Under the pieces are notes generated by a model. That model had not been told where the DNA came from and did no database searches. It saw only the letters and a program-made list of their open reading frames with translations. A stretch of 64,000 bases of DNA, taken from assembly GCA_918807975.1 (NCBI GenBank), contig OU964919.1, forward strand, positions 27,659,824-27,723,823, written 5' to 3'. The stretch's first letter is position 1. The number at the start of each line of letters is the position of its first letter. Made by a program: the position numbers and the translations under genes. Below, in pieces: positions 24,601 to 38,640 of this stretch. Origin of the DNA: Aplidium turbinatum (taxonomy: Eukaryota > Chordata > Ascidiacea > Aplousobranchia > Polyclinidae).

Positions 24601-25815
24601 TAATTTTTTTTTGCGAAACTGTCTAATTCTTTTTGTTTGAAACTAACGTCATTAAAAATTGTCTAAGAAAGTTTTTTTACGTACTAAAAGTGAAAATCAT
24701 TGAAAAAAAATTGTCTTTTCAAAAAAATTTTTCTAAGACATTTCATACTGTGAAAAATAATTTTTTTTTGCGAAACTGTCTAATTCTTTTTGTTTGAAAC
24801 TAACGTCATTAAAAATTGTCTAAGAAAGTTATTTTACGTACTAAAAGAGAAAATTATTGAAAACAAATTGTCTTTTCAAAAAAATTTTTCTAAGACATTT
24901 CATACAGTGAAAAATAATTTTTTTTTGCGAAACTGTCTAATTCTTTTTGTTTGGAACTAACGTCATTAAAAATTGTCTAAGAAAGTTTTTTTACGTACTA
25001 AAAGTGAAAATTATTGAAAAAAATTTTCTTTTCAAAAAAAATTTCCAAAAATTTTTTTAAGACATTTCATACAGTGAAAAATAATTTTTTTTTGCGAAAC
25101 TGTCTAATTCTTTTTGTTTGAAACTAACGTCATTAAAAATTGTCTAAGATGGTTTTTTTACGTACTAAAAGTGAAAATTATTGAAAAAAAATTGTCTTTT
25201 CAAAAGATATATTTCTAAGACTCTTCATACAGTGAAAAATAATTTTTTTTTGCGAAACTGTCTAATTCTTTTTGTTTGAAACTAACGTCATTAAAAATTG
25301 TCTAAGAAAGTTTTTTTACGTACTAAAAGTGAAAATTATTGAAAAAAAATTTTCTTTTCAAAAAATTTTTTCTAAGACATTTCATACAGTGAAAAATAAT
25401 TTTTTTTGCAAAACTGTCTAATTCTTTTTGTTTGAAACTAACGTCATTAAAAATTGTCTAAGAAAGTTTTTTTTACGTACTAAAAGTGAAAATTATTCAA
25501 AAAAATTTTCTTTTCAAAAAAAATTTTTCAAAGACATTTCATACAGTGAAAAATAATTTTTTTTTGCGAAACTGTCTAATTCTTTTTGTTTGAAACTAAC
25601 GTCATTAAAAATTGTCTAAGAAAGTTTTTTTACGTACTAAAAGTGAAAATTATTGAAAAAAATTTTCTTTTCAAAAAAAATTTCCAAAAATTTTTTTAAG
25701 ACATTTCATACAGTAAAAAATAATTTTTTTTTGCGAAACTGTCTAATTCTTTTTGTTTGAAACTAACGTCATTAAAAATTGTCTAAGATGGTTTTTTTAC
25801 GTACTAAAAGTGAAA
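21660..25815 (+). repeat. Overlapping HOR3 duplications (~1766, ~2080 and ~2248 bp shifts)
   Basis: The E-type monomer followed by S recurs at 21963, 23729 and 25977 (shifts 1766 and 2248). The 'tttggaactaacg' marker recurs at 22873, 24953 and 27201 (2080 and 2248), and 'gactcttc' at 23139, 25219 and 27467 (2080 and 2248). Shift 1766 joins the left part and 2080 the right part, so the first interval differs by about two monomers between its markers. That indicates deletion or insertion of two monomers in one copy. Confidence 0.83.
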
Positions 25816-28065
25816 ATTATTGAAAACAAATTGTCTTTTCAAAAATATTTTTCTAAGACATTTCATACAGTGAAAAATAATTTTTTTTTGTGAAACTGTC
25901 TAATTCTTTTTGTTTGAAACTAACGTCATTAAAAATTGTCTAAGAAAGTTTTTTTACGTACTAAAAGTGAAAATTATTGAAAAAAATTTTCTTTTCAAAA
26001 GAAATTTTCAAAAATTTTTCTAAGACATTTCATACAGTGAAAAATAATTTTTTTTTGCGAAGCTGTCTAATTCTTTTGTTTGAAACTAACGTCATTAAAA
26101 ATTGTCTAAGAAAGTTTTTTTACGTACTAAAAGTGAAAATTATTGAAAAAAAATTTTCTTTTCAAAAAATTTTTTCTAAGACATTTCATACAGTGAAAAA
26201 TAATTTTTTTTGCAAAACTGTCTAATTCTTTTTGTTTGAAACTAACGTCATTAAAAATTGTCTAAGAAAGTTATTTTACGTACTAAAAGTGAAAATTATT
26301 GAAAAAAAATTTTCTTTTCAAAAAAAATTTTTCAAAGACATTTCATACAGTGAAAAATAAATTTTTTTTGCGAAGCTGTCTAATTCTTTTTGTTTGAAAC
26401 TAACGTCATTAAAAATTGTCTAAGAAAGTTTTTTTACGTACTAAAAGTGAAAATTATTGAAAAAAATTTTCTATTCAAAATAAATTTTCAAAAATTTTTC
26501 TAAGACATTTCATACAGTGAAAAATAATTTTTTTTTGCGAAACTGTCTAATTCTTTTTGTTTGAAACTAACGTCATTAAAAATTGTCTAAGAAAAATTTT
26601 TTACGTACTAAAAGTGAAAATTATTGAAAAAAATTTTCTTTTCAAAATAAATTTTCAAAAATTTTTCTAAGACATTTCATACAGTGAAATATAATTTTTT
26701 TTTGCGAAACTGTCTAATTCTTTTTGTTTGAAACTAACGTCATTAAAAATTTTCTAAGAAAGTTTTTTTACGTACTAAAAGTGAAAATTATTGAAAAAAA
26801 ATTGTCTTTTCAAAAAAATTTCTCTAAGACATTTCATACAGTGAAAAATAATTTTTTTTTGCGAAACTGTCTAATTCTTTTTGTTTGAAACTAACGTCAT
26901 TAAAAATTGTCTAAGAAAGTTTTTTTACGTACTAAAAGTGAAAATCATTGAAAAAAAATTGTCTTTTCAAAAAAATTTTTCTAAGACATTTCATACTGTG
27001 AAAAATAATTTTTTTTTGCGAAACTGTCTAATTCTTTTTGTTTGAAACTAACGTCATTAAAAATTGTCTAAGAAAGTTATTTTACGTACTAAAAGAGAAA
27101 ATTATTGAAAACAAATTGTCTTTTCAAAAAAATTTTTCTAAGACATTTCATACAGTGAAAAATAATTTTTTTTTGCGAAACTGTCTAATTCTTTTTGTTT
27201 GGAACTAACGTCATTAAAAATTGTCTAAGAAAGTTTTTTTACGTACTAAAAGTGAAAATTATTGAAAAAAATTTTCTTTTCAAAAAAAATTTCCAAAAAT
27301 TTTTTTAAGACATTTCATACAGTGAAAAATAATTTTTTTTTGCGAAACTGTCTAATTCTTTTTGTTTGAAACTAACGTCATTAAAAATTGTCTAAGATGG
27401 TTTTTTTACGTACTAAAAGTGAAAATTATTGAAAAAAAATTGTCTTTTCAAAAGATATATTTCTAAGACTCTTCATACAGTGAAAAATAATTTTTTTTTG
27501 CGAAACTGTCTAATTCTTTTTGTTTGAAACTAACGTCATTAAAAATTGTCTAAGAAAGTTTTTTTACGTACTAAAAGTGAAAATTATTGAAAAAAAATTT
27601 TCTTTTCAAAAAATTTTTTCTAAGACATTTCATACAGTGAAAAATAATTTTTTTTGCAAAACTGTCTAATTCTTTTTGTTTGAAACTAACGTCATTAAAA
27701 ATTGTCTAAGAAAGTTTTTTTTACGTACTAAAAGTGAAAATTATTCAAAAAAATTTTCTTTTCAAAAAAAATTTTTCAAAGACATTTCATACAGTGAAAA
27801 ATAATTTTTTTTTGCGAAACTGTCTAATTCTTTTTGTTTGGAACTAACGTCATTAAAAATTGTCTAAGAAAGTTTTTTTACGTACTAAAAGTGAAAATTA
27901 TTGAAAAAAATTTTCTTTTCAAAAAAAATTTCCAAAAATTTTTTTAAGACATTTCATACAGTAAAAAATAATTTTTTTTTGCGAAACTGTCTAATTCTTT
28001 TTGTTTGAAACTAACGTCATTAAAAATTGTCTAAGATGGTTTTTTTACGTACTAAAAGTGAAAAT
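23650..28065 (+). repeat. 2248 bp tandem duplication
   Basis: Copy 1 begins about 23650 and copy 2 about 25898. The shift of 2248 bp holds for E/S (23729/25977), 'agttattttacg' followed by 'agagaaaatt' (near 24830/27077), 'ttggaact' (24953/27201), 'gactcttc' (25219/27467), the 'ttattcaaaaaaatttt' F monomer (near 25495/27743) and 'agatggttttttt' (near 25788/28036). On the right the match ends where copy 1 has a c-type spacer (near 25825) and copy 2 has a 'gatatatttc' spacer (near 28085). I saw no difference over most of the length, but I did not align every base. Confidence 0.88.
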
Positions 28066-28470
28066 TATTGAAAAAAAATTGTCTTTTCAAAAGATATATT
28101 TCTAAGACTCTTCATACAGTGAAAAATAATTTTTTTTTGCGAAACTGTCTAATTCTTTTTGTTTGAAACTAACGTCATTAAAAATTGTCTAAGAAAGTTT
28201 TTTTACGTACTAAAAGTGAAAATTATTGAAAAAAAATTTTCTTTTCAAAAAATTTTTTCTAAGACATTTCATACAGTGAAAAATAATTTTTTTTGCAAAA
28301 CTGTCTAATTCTTTTTGTTTGAAACTAACGTCATTAAAAATTGTCTAAGAAAGTTTTTTTTACGTACTAAAAGTGAAAATTATTGAAAAAAATTTTCTTT
28401 TCAAAAAAAATTTTTCAAAGACATTTCATACAGTGAAAAATAAATTTTTTTTGCGAAGCTGTCTAATTCT
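27190..28470 (+). repeat. 639 bp (four-monomer) tandem duplication
   Basis: The 'ttggaactaacg' marker at 27201 and 27840 and the 'gactcttc' marker at 27467 and 28106 are both 639 bp apart. The repeated order is long ('aaatttccaaaaa'), R, S, F. This duplication is nested at the end of the second copy of the 2248 bp duplication, so it was probably formed after it. Confidence 0.82.
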
Positions 28471-31400
28471 TTTTGTTTGAAACTAACGTCATTAAAAATT
28501 GTCTAAGAAAGTTTTTTTACGTACTAAAAGTGAAAATTATTGAAAAAAATTTTCTATTCAAAATAAATTTTCAAAAATTTTTCTAAGACATTTCATACAG
28601 TGAAAAATAATTTTTTTTTGCGAAACTGTCTAATTCTTTTTGTTTGAAACTAACGTCATTAAAAATTGTCTAAGAAAGTTTTTTTACGTACTAAAAGTGA
28701 AAATTATTGAAAAAAATTTTCTTTTCAAAATAAATTTTCAAAAATTTTTCTAAGACATTTCATACAGTGAAATATAATTTTTTTTTTGCGAAACTGTCTA
28801 ATTCTTTTTGTTTGAAACTAACGTCATTAAAAATTTTCTAAGAAAGTTTTTTTACGTACTAAAAGTGAAAATCATTGGAAAAAAATTGTCTTTTCAAAAA
28901 AATTTTTCCAAGACATTTCATACAGTAAAAAATAATTTTTTTTTGCGAAACTGTCTAATTCTTTTTGTTTGAAACTAACGTCATTAAAAATTGTCTAAGA
29001 AAGTTTTTTTACGTACTAAAAGTGAAAATTATTGAAAACAAATTGTCTTTTCAAAAAAATTTTTCTAAGACATTTCATACAGTGAAAAATAATTTTTTTT
29101 TGCTAAACTGTCTAATTCTTTTTGTTTGAAACTAACCTCATTAAAAATTGTCTAAGAAAGTTTTTTTACGTACTAAAAGTGAAACTTATTGAAAAAAATT
29201 GTCTTTTCAAAAAAAATTTTCAAAAATTTTTTTAAGACATTTCATACAGTGAAAAATAATTTTTTTTTCCGAAACTGTCTAATTCTTTTTGTTTGAAACT
29301 AACGTCATTAAAAATTGTCTAAGAAAGTTTTTTTACGTACTAAAAGTGAAAATTATTGAAAAAAAGTTGTCTTTTCAAAAGATATATTTCTAAGACATTT
29401 CATACAGTGAAAAATAATTTTTTTTTGCGAAACTGTCTAATTCTTTTTGTTTGAAACTAACGTCATTAAAAATTGTCTAAGAAAGTTTTTTTACGTACTA
29501 AAAGTGAAAATTGTTGAAAAAAATTTTCTTTTCAAAAGAAATTTTCAAAAATTTTTCTAAGACATTTCATACAGTGAAAAATAAATTTTTTTTGCGAAGC
29601 TGTCTAATTCTTTTTGTTTGAAACTAACGTCATTAAAAATTGTCTAAGAAAGTTTTTTTACGTACTAAAAGTGAAAATTATTGAAAAAAATTTTCTATTC
29701 AAAATAAATTTTCAAAAATTTTTCTAAGACATTTCATACAGTGAAAAATAATTTTTTTTTGCGAAACTGTCTAATTCTTTTTGTTTGAAACTAACGTCAT
29801 TAAAAATTGTCTAAGAAAGTTTTTTTACGTACTAAAAGTGAAAATTATTGAAAAAAAGTTTCTTTTCAAAATAAATTTTCAAAAATTTTTCTAAGACATT
29901 TCATACAGTGAAATATAATTTTTTTTTGCGAAACTGTCTAATTCTTTTTGTTTGAAACTAACGTCATTAAAAATTTTCTAAGAAAGTTTTTTTACGTACT
30001 AAAAGTAAAAATTATTGAAAAAAAATTGTCTTTTCAAAAAAATTTCTCTAAGACATTTCATACAGTGAAAAATAATTTTTTTTTGCGAAACTGTCTAATT
30101 CTTTTTGTTTGAAACTAACGTCATTAAAAATTGTCTAAGAAAGTTTTTTTACGTACTAAAAGTGAAAATCATTGAAAAAAAATTGTCTTTTCAAAAAAAT
30201 TTTTCTAAGACATTTCATACAGTGAAAAATAATTTTTTTTTGCGAAACTGTCTAATTCTTTTTGTTTGAAACTAACGTCATTAAAAATTGTCTAAGAAAG
30301 TTTTTTTACGTACTAAAAGTGAAAATTATTGAAAACAAATTGTCTTTTCAAAAAAATTTTTCTAAGACATTTCATACAGTGAAAAATAATTTTTTTTTGC
30401 GAAACTGTCTAATTCTTTTTGTTTGAAACTAACGTCATTAAAAATTGTCTAAGAAAGTTTTTTTACGTACTAAAAGTGAAAATTATTGAAAAAAAATTGT
30501 CTTTTCAAAAGATATATTTCTAAGACTCTTCATACAGTGAAAAATAATTTTTTTTTGCGAAACTGTCTAATTCTTTTTGTTTGAAACTAACGTCATTAAA
30601 AATTGTCTAAGAAAGTTTTTTTACGTACTAAAAGTGAAAATTATTGAAAAAAAATTTTCTTTTCAAAAAATTTTTTCTAAGACATTTCATACAGTGAAAA
30701 ATAATTTTTTTTGCAAAACTGTCTAATTCTTTTTGTTTGAAACTAACGTCATTAAAAATTGTCTAAGAAAGTTTTTTTACGTACTAAAAGTGAAAATTAT
30801 TGAAAAAAATTTTCTTTTCAAAAAAAATTTTTCAAAGACATTTCATACAGTGAAAAATAAATTTTTTTTGCGAAGCTGTCTAATTCTTTTTGTTTGAAAC
30901 TAACGTCATTAAAAATTGTCTAAGAAAGTTTTTTTACGTACTAAAAGTGAAAATTATTGAAAAAAAGTTGTCTTTTCAAAAGATATATTTCTAAGACATT
31001 TCATACAGTGAAAAATAATTTTTTTTTGCGAAACTGTCTAATTCTTTTTGTTTGAAACTAACGTCATTAAAAATTGTCTAAGAAAGTTTTTTTACGTACT
31101 AAAAGTGAAAATTATTGAAAAAAATTTTCTTTTCAAAAGAAATTTTCAAAAATTTTTCTAAGACATTTCATACAGTGAAAAATAATTTTTTTTTGCGATG
31201 CTGTCTAATTCTTTTGTTTGAAACTAACGTCATTAAAAATTGTCTAAGAAAGTTTTTTTACGTACTAAAAGTGAAAATTATTGAAAAAAATTTTCTTTTC
31301 AAAAAAAATTTTTCAAAGACATTTCATACAGTGAAAAATAAATTTTTTTTGCGAAGCTGTCTAATTCTTTTTGTTTGAAACTAACGTCATTAAAAATTGT

Positions 31401-33829
31401 CTAAGAAAGTTTTTTTACGTACTAAAAGTGAAAATTATTGAAAAAAATTTTCTATTCAAAATAAATTTTCAAAAATTTTTCTAAGACATTTCATACAGTG
31501 AAAAATAATTTTTTTTTGCGAAACTGTCTAATTCTTTTTGTTTGAAACTAACGTCATTAAAAATTGTCTAAGAAAGTTTTTTTACGTACTAAAAGTGAAA
31601 ATTATTGAAAAAAAGTTTCTTTTCAAAATAAATTTTCAAAAATTTTTCTAAGACATTTCATACAGTGAAATATAATTTTTTTTTGCGAAACTGTCTAATT
31701 CTTTTTGTTTGAAACTAACGTCATTAAAAATTTTCTAAGAAAGTTTTTTTACGTACTAAAAGTAAAAATTATTGAAAACAAATTGTCTTTTCAAAAAAAT
31801 TTCTCTAAGACATTTCATACAGTGAAAAATAATTTTTTTTTGCGAAACTGTCTAATTCTTTTTGTTTGAAACTAACGTCATTAAAAATTGTCTAAGAAAG
31901 TTTTTTTACGTACTAAAAGTGAAAATCATTGAAAAAAAATTGTCTTTTCAAAAAAATTTTTCTAAGACATTTCATACAGTGAAAAATAATTTTTTTTTGC
32001 GAAACTGTCTAATTCTTTTTGTTTGAAACTAACGTCATTAAAAATTGTCTAAGAAAGTTTTTTTACGTACTAAAAGTGAAAATTATTGAAAACAAATTGT
32101 CTTTTCAAAAAAATTTTTCTAAGACATTTCATACAGTGAAAAATAATTTTTTTTTGCGAAACTGTCTAATTCTTTTTGTTTGAAACTAACGTCATTAAAA
32201 ATTGTCTAAGAAAGTTTTTTTACGTACTAAAAGTGAAAATTATTGAAAAAAATTGTCTTTTCAAAAAAAATTTTCAAAAATTTTTTTAAGACATTTCATA
32301 CAGTGAAAAATAATTTTTTTTTGCGAAACTGTCTAATTCTTTTTGTTTGAAACTAACGTCATTAAAAATTGTCTAAGAAAGTTTTTTTACGTACTAAAAG
32401 TGAAAATTATTGAAAAAAAATTGTCTTTTCAAAAGATATATTTCTAAGACTCTTCATACAGTGAAAAATAATTTTTTTTTGCGAAACTGTCTAATTCTTT
32501 TTGTTTGAAACTAACGTCATTAAAAATTGTCTAAGAAAGTTTTTTTACGTACTAAAAGTGAAAATTATTGAAAAAAAATTTTCTTTTCAAAAAATTTTTT
32601 CTAAGACATTTCATACAGTGAAAAATAATTTTTTTTGCAAAACTGTCTAATTCTTTTTGTTTGAAACTAACGTCATTAAAAATTGTCTAAGAAAGTTTTT
32701 TTACGTACTAAAAGTGAAAATTATTGAAAAAAATTGTCTTTTCAAAAAAAATTTTTCAAAGACATTTCATACAGTGAAAAATAAATTTTTTTTGCGAAGC
32801 TGTCTAATTCTTTTTGTTTGAAACTAACGTCATTAAAAATTGTCTAAGAAAGTTTTTTTACGTACTAAAAGTGAAAATTATTGAAAAAAATTTTCTTTTC
32901 AAAAAAAATTTTTCAAAGACATTTCATACAGTGAAAAATAAATTTTTTTTGCGAAGCTGTCTAATTCTTTTTGTTTGAAACTAACGTCATTAAAAATTGT
33001 CTAAGAAAGTTTTTTTACGTACTAAAAGTGAAAATTATTGAAAAAAATTTTCTATTCAAAATAAATTTTCAAAAATTTTTCTAAGACATTTCATACAGTG
33101 AAAATTAATTTTTTTTTGCGAAACTGTCTAATTCTTTTTGTTTGAAACTAACGTCATTAAAAATTGTCTAAGAAAGTTTTTTTACGTACTAAAAGTGAAA
33201 ATTATTGAAAAAAAGTTTCTTTTCAAAATAAATTTTCAAAAATTTTTCTAAGACATTTCATACAGTGAAATATAATTTTTTTTTGCGAAACTGTCTAATT
33301 CTTTTTGTTTGAAACTAACGTCATTAAAAATTTTCTAAGAAAGTTTTTTTACGTACTAAAAGTAAAAATTATTGAAAAAAAATTGTCTTTTCAAAAAAAT
33401 TTCTCTAAGACATTTCATACAGTGAAAAATAATTTTTTTTTGCGAAACTGTCTAATTCTTTTTGTTTGAAACTAACGTCATTAAAAATTGTCTAAGAAAG
33501 TTTTTTTACGTACTAAAAGTGAAAATTATTGAAAAAAAATTGTCTTTTCAAAAGATATATTTCTAAGACTCTTCATACAGTGAAAAATAATTTTTTTTTG
33601 CGAAACTGTCTAATTCTTTTTGTTTGAAACTAACGTCATTAAAAATTGTCTAAGAAAGTTTTTTTACGTACTAAAAGTGAAAATTATTGAAAAAAAATTT
33701 TCTTTTCAAAAAATTTTTTCTAAGACATTTCATACAGTGAAAAATAATTTTTTTTGCAAAACTGTCTAATTCTTTTTGTTTGAAACTAACGTCATTAAAA
33801 ATTGTCTAAGAAAGTTTTTTTACGTACTA

Positions 33830-36800
33830 AAAGTGAAAATTATTGAAAAAAATTTTCTTTTCAAAAAAAATTTTTCAAAGACATTTCATACAGTGAAAAA
33901 TAAATTTTTTTTGCGAAGCTGTCTAATTCTTTTTGTTTGAAACTAACGTCATTAAAAATTGTCTAAGAAAGTTTTTTTACGTACTAAAAGTGAAAATTAT
34001 TGAAAAAAATTTTCTATTCAAAATAAATTTTCAAAAATTTTTCTAAGACATTTCATACAGTGAAAAATAATTCTTTTTTGCGAAACTGTCTAATTCTTTT
34101 TGTTTGAAACTAACGTCATTAAAAATTGTCTAAGAAAGTTTTTTTACGTACTAAAAGTGAAAATTATTGAAAACAAATTGTCTTTTCAAAAAAATTTTTC
34201 TAAGACATTTCATACAGTGAAAAATAATTTTTTTTTGCGAAACTGTCTAATTCTTTTTGTTTGAAACTAACGTCATTAAAAATTGTCTAAGAAAGTTTTT
34301 TTACGTACTAAAAGTGAAAATTATTGAAAAAAATTGTCTTTTCAAAAAAAATTTTCAAAAATTTTTTTAAGACATTTCATACAGTGAAAAATAATTTTTT
34401 TTTGCGAAACTGTCTAATTCTTTTTGTTTGAAACTAACGTCATTAAAAATTGTCTAAGAAAGTTTTTTTACGTACTAAAAGTGAAAATTATTGAAAGAAA
34501 ATTGTCTTTTCAAAAGATATATTTCTAAGACTCTTCATACAGTGAAAAATAATTTTTTTTTGCGAAACTGTCTAATTCTTTTTGTTTGAAACTAACGTCA
34601 TTAAAAATTGTCTAAGAAAGTTTTTTTACGTACTAAAAGTGAAAATTATTGAAAAAAAATTTTCTTTTCAAAAAATTTTTTCTAAGACATTTCATAGAGT
34701 GAAAAATAATTTTTTTTGCAAAACTGTCTAATTCTTTTTGTTTGAAACTAACGTCATTAAAAATTGTCTAAGAAAGCTTTTTAACGTACTAAAAGTGAAA
34801 ATTATTGAAAAAAATTTTCTATTCAAAATAAATTTTCAAAAATTTTTCTAAGACATTTCATACAGTGAAAAATAATTTTTTTTTGCGAAACTGTCTAATT
34901 CTTTTTGTTTGAAACTAACGTCATTAAAAATTGTCTAAGAAAAATTTTTTACGTACTAAAAGTGAAAATTATTGAAAAAAATTTTCTTTTCAAAATAAAT
35001 TTTCAAAAATATTTCTAAGACATTTCATACAGTGAAATATAATTTTTTTTTGCGAAACTGTCTAATTCTTTTTGTTTGAAACTAACGTCATTAAAAATTT
35101 TTTAAGAAAGTTTTTTTACGTACTAAAAGTGAAAATTATTGAAAAAAAATTGTCTTTTCAAAAAAATTTCTCTAAGACATTTCATACAGTGAAAAATAAT
35201 TTTTTTTTGCGAAACTGTTTAATTCTTTTTGTTTGAAACTAACGTCATTAAAAATTGTCTAAGAAAGTTTTTTTACGTACTAAAAGTGAAAATCATTGAA
35301 AAAAAATTGTCTTTTCAAAAAAATTTTTCTAAGACATTTCATACAGTGAAAAATAATTTTTTTTTGCGAAACTGTCTAATTCTTTTTGTTTGAAACTAAC
35401 GTCATTAAAAATTGTCTAAGAAAGTTTTTTTACGTACTAAAAGTGAAAATTATTGAAAACAAATTGTCTTTTCAAAAAAATTTTTCTAAGACATTTCATA
35501 CAGTGAAAAATAATTTTTTTTTGCGAAACTGTCTAATTCTTTTTGTTTGGAACTAACGTCATTAAAAATTGTCTAAGAAAGTTTTTTTACGTACTAAAAG
35601 TGAAAATTATTGAAAAAAATTTTCTTTTCAAAAAAAATTTTCAAAAATTTTTTTAAGACATTTCATACAGTGAAAAATAATTTTTTTTTGCAAAACTGTC
35701 TAATTCTTTTTGTTTGAAACTAACGTCATTAAAAATTGTCTAAGATGGTTTTTTTACGTACTAAAAGTGAAAATTATTGAAAAAAAATTGTCTTTTCAAA
35801 AGATATATTTCTAAGACTCTTCATACAGTGAAAAATAATTTTTTTTTGCGAAACTGTCTAATTCTTTTTGTTTGAAACTAACGTCATTAAAAATTGTCTA
35901 AGAAAGTTTTTTTACGTACTAAAAGTGAAAATTATTGAAAAAAAAATTTCTTTTCAAAAAATTTTTTCTAAGACATTTCATACAGTGAAAAATAATTTTT
36001 TTTGCAAAACTGTCTAATTCTTTTTGTTTGAAACTAACGTCATTAAAAATTGTCTAAGAAAGTTTTTTTACGTACTAAAAGTGAAAATTATTGAAAAAAA
36101 TTTTCTTTTCAAAAAAAATTTTTCAAAGACATTTCATACAGTGAAAAATAAATTTTTTTTGCGAAGCTGTCTAATTCTGTTTGTTTGAAACTAACGTCAT
36201 TAAAAATTGTCTAAGAAAGTTTTTTTACGTACTAAAAGTGAAAATTATTGAAAAAAATTTTCTTTTCAAAAAAAATTTTTCAAAGACATTTCATACAGTG
36301 AAAAATAAATTTTTTTTGCGAAGCTGTCTAATTCTTTTTGTTTGAAACTAACGTCATTAAAAATTGTCTAAGAAAGTTTTTTTACGTACTAAAAGTGAAA
36401 ATTATTGAAAAAAATTTTCTATTCAAAATAAATTTTCAAAAATTTTTCTAAGACATTTCATACAGTGAAAAATAATTCTTTTTTGCGAAACTGTCTAATT
36501 CTTTTTGTTTGAAACTAACGTCATTAAAAATTGTCTAAGAAAGTTTTTTTACGTACTAAAAGTGAAAATTATTGAAAACAAATTGTCTTTTCAAAAAAAT
36601 TTTTCTAAGACATTTCATACAGTGAAAAATAATTTTTTTTTGCGAAACTGTCTAATTCTTTTTGTTTGAAACTAACGTCATTAAAAATTGTCTAAGAAAG
36701 TTTTTTTACGTACTAAAAGTGAAAATTATTGAAAAAAATTGTCTTTTCAAAAAAAATTTTCAAAAATTTTTTTAAGACATTTCATACAGTGAAAAATAAT

Positions 36801-38640
36801 TTTTTTTTGCGAAACTGTCTAATTCTTTTTGTTTGAAACTAACGTCATTAAAAATTGTCTAAGAAAGTTTTTTTACGTACTAAAAGTGAAAATTATTGAA
36901 AGAAAATTGTCTTTTCAAAAGATATATTTCTAAGACTCTTCATACAGTGAAAAATAATTTTTTTTTGCGAAACTGTCTAATTCTTTTTGTTTGAAACTAA
37001 CGTCATTAAAAATTGTCTAAGAAAGTTTTTTTACGTACTAAAAGTGAAAATTATTGAAAAAAAATTTTCTTTTCAAAAAATTTTTTCTAAGACATTTCAT
37101 AGAGTGAAAAATAATTTTTTTTGCAAAACTGTCTAATTCTTTTTGTTTGAAACTAACGTCATTAAAAATTGTCTAAGAAAGTTTTTTAACGTACTAAAAG
37201 TGAAAATTATTGAAAAAAATTTTCTATTCAAAATAAATTTTCAAAAATTTTTCTAAGACATTTCATACAGTGAAAAATAATTTTTTTTGCGAAACTGTCT
37301 AATTCTTTTTGTTTGAAACTAACGTCATTAAAAATTGTCTAAGAAAAATTTTTTACGTACTAAAAGTGAAAATTATTGAAAAAAATTTTCTTTTCAAAAT
37401 AAATTTTCAAAAATATTTCTAAGACATTTCATACAGTGAAATATAATTTTTTTTTGCGAAACTGTCTAATTCTTTTTGTTTGAAACTAACGTCATTAAAA
37501 ATTTTTTAAGAAAGTTTTTTTACGTACTAAAAGTGAAAATTATTGAAAAAAAATTGTCTTTTCAAAAAAATTTCTCTAAGACATTTCATACAGTGAAAAA
37601 TAATTTTTTTTTGCGAAACTGTTTAATTCTTTTTGTTTGAAACTAACGTCATTAAAAATTGTCTAAGAAAGTTTTTTTACGTACTAAAAGTGAAAATCAT
37701 TGAAAAAAAATTGTCTTTTCAAAAAAATTTTTCTAAGACATTTCATACAGTGAAAAATAATTTTTTTTTGCGAAACTGTCTAATTCTTTTTGTTTGAAAC
37801 TAACGTCATTAAAAATTGTCTAAGAAAGTTTTTTTACGTACTAAAAGTGAAAATTATTGAAAACAAATTGTCTTTTCAAAAAAATTTTTCTAAGACATTT
37901 CATACAGTGAAAAATAATTTTTTTTTGCGAAACTGTCTAATTCTTTTTGTTTGGAACTAACGTCATTAAAAATTGTCTAAGAAAGTTTTTTTACGTACTA
38001 AAAGTGAAAATTATTGAAAAAAATTTTCTTTTCAAAAAAAATTTTCAAAAATTTTTTTAAGACATTTCATACAGTGAAAAATAATTTTTTTTTGCAAAAC
38101 TGTCTAATTCTTTTTGTTTGAAACTAACGTCATTAAAAATTGTCTAAGATGGTTTTTTTACGTACTAAAAGTGAAAATTATTGAAAAAAAATTGTCTTTT
38201 CAAAAGATATATTTCTAAGACTCTTCATACAGTGAAAAATAACTTTTTTTTGCGAAACTGTCTAATTCTTTTTGTTTGAAACTAACGTCATTAAAAATTG
38301 TCTAAGAAAGTTTTTTTACGTACTAAAAGTGAAAATTATTGAAAAAAAAATTTCTTTTCAAAAAATTTTTTCTAAGACATTTCATACAGTGAAAAATAAT
38401 TTTTTTTGCAAAACTGTCTAATTCTTTTTGTTTGAAACTAACGTCATTAAAAATTGTCTAAGAAAGTTTTTTTACGTACTAAAAGTGAAAATTATTGAAA
38501 AAAATTTTCTTTTCAAAAAAAATTTTTCAAAGACATTTCATACAGTGAAAAATAAATTTTTTTTGCGAAGCTGTCTAATTCTTTTTGTTTGAAACTAACG
38601 TCATTAAAAATTGTCTAAGAAAGTTTTTTTACGTACTAAA
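33830..38640 (+). repeat. 2404 bp tandem duplication (15 monomers per copy)
   Basis: Copy 1 is about 33830-36235 and copy 2 about 36236-38640. Paired markers: 'aattcttttttg' near 34073/36478; 'gactcttc' 34529/36933 and 35815/38219; 'catagagtg' near 34695/37099; 'ttggaact' near 35549/37953; 'attttttaag' near 35097/37501. Each copy holds two R monomers. Small differences are visible, such as 'agaaagctttttaacg' near 34775 against 'agaaagttttttaacg' near 37179, and a T8 against T9 run near 37280. The junctions abut exactly, so this is a direct tandem duplication. Confidence 0.9.
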
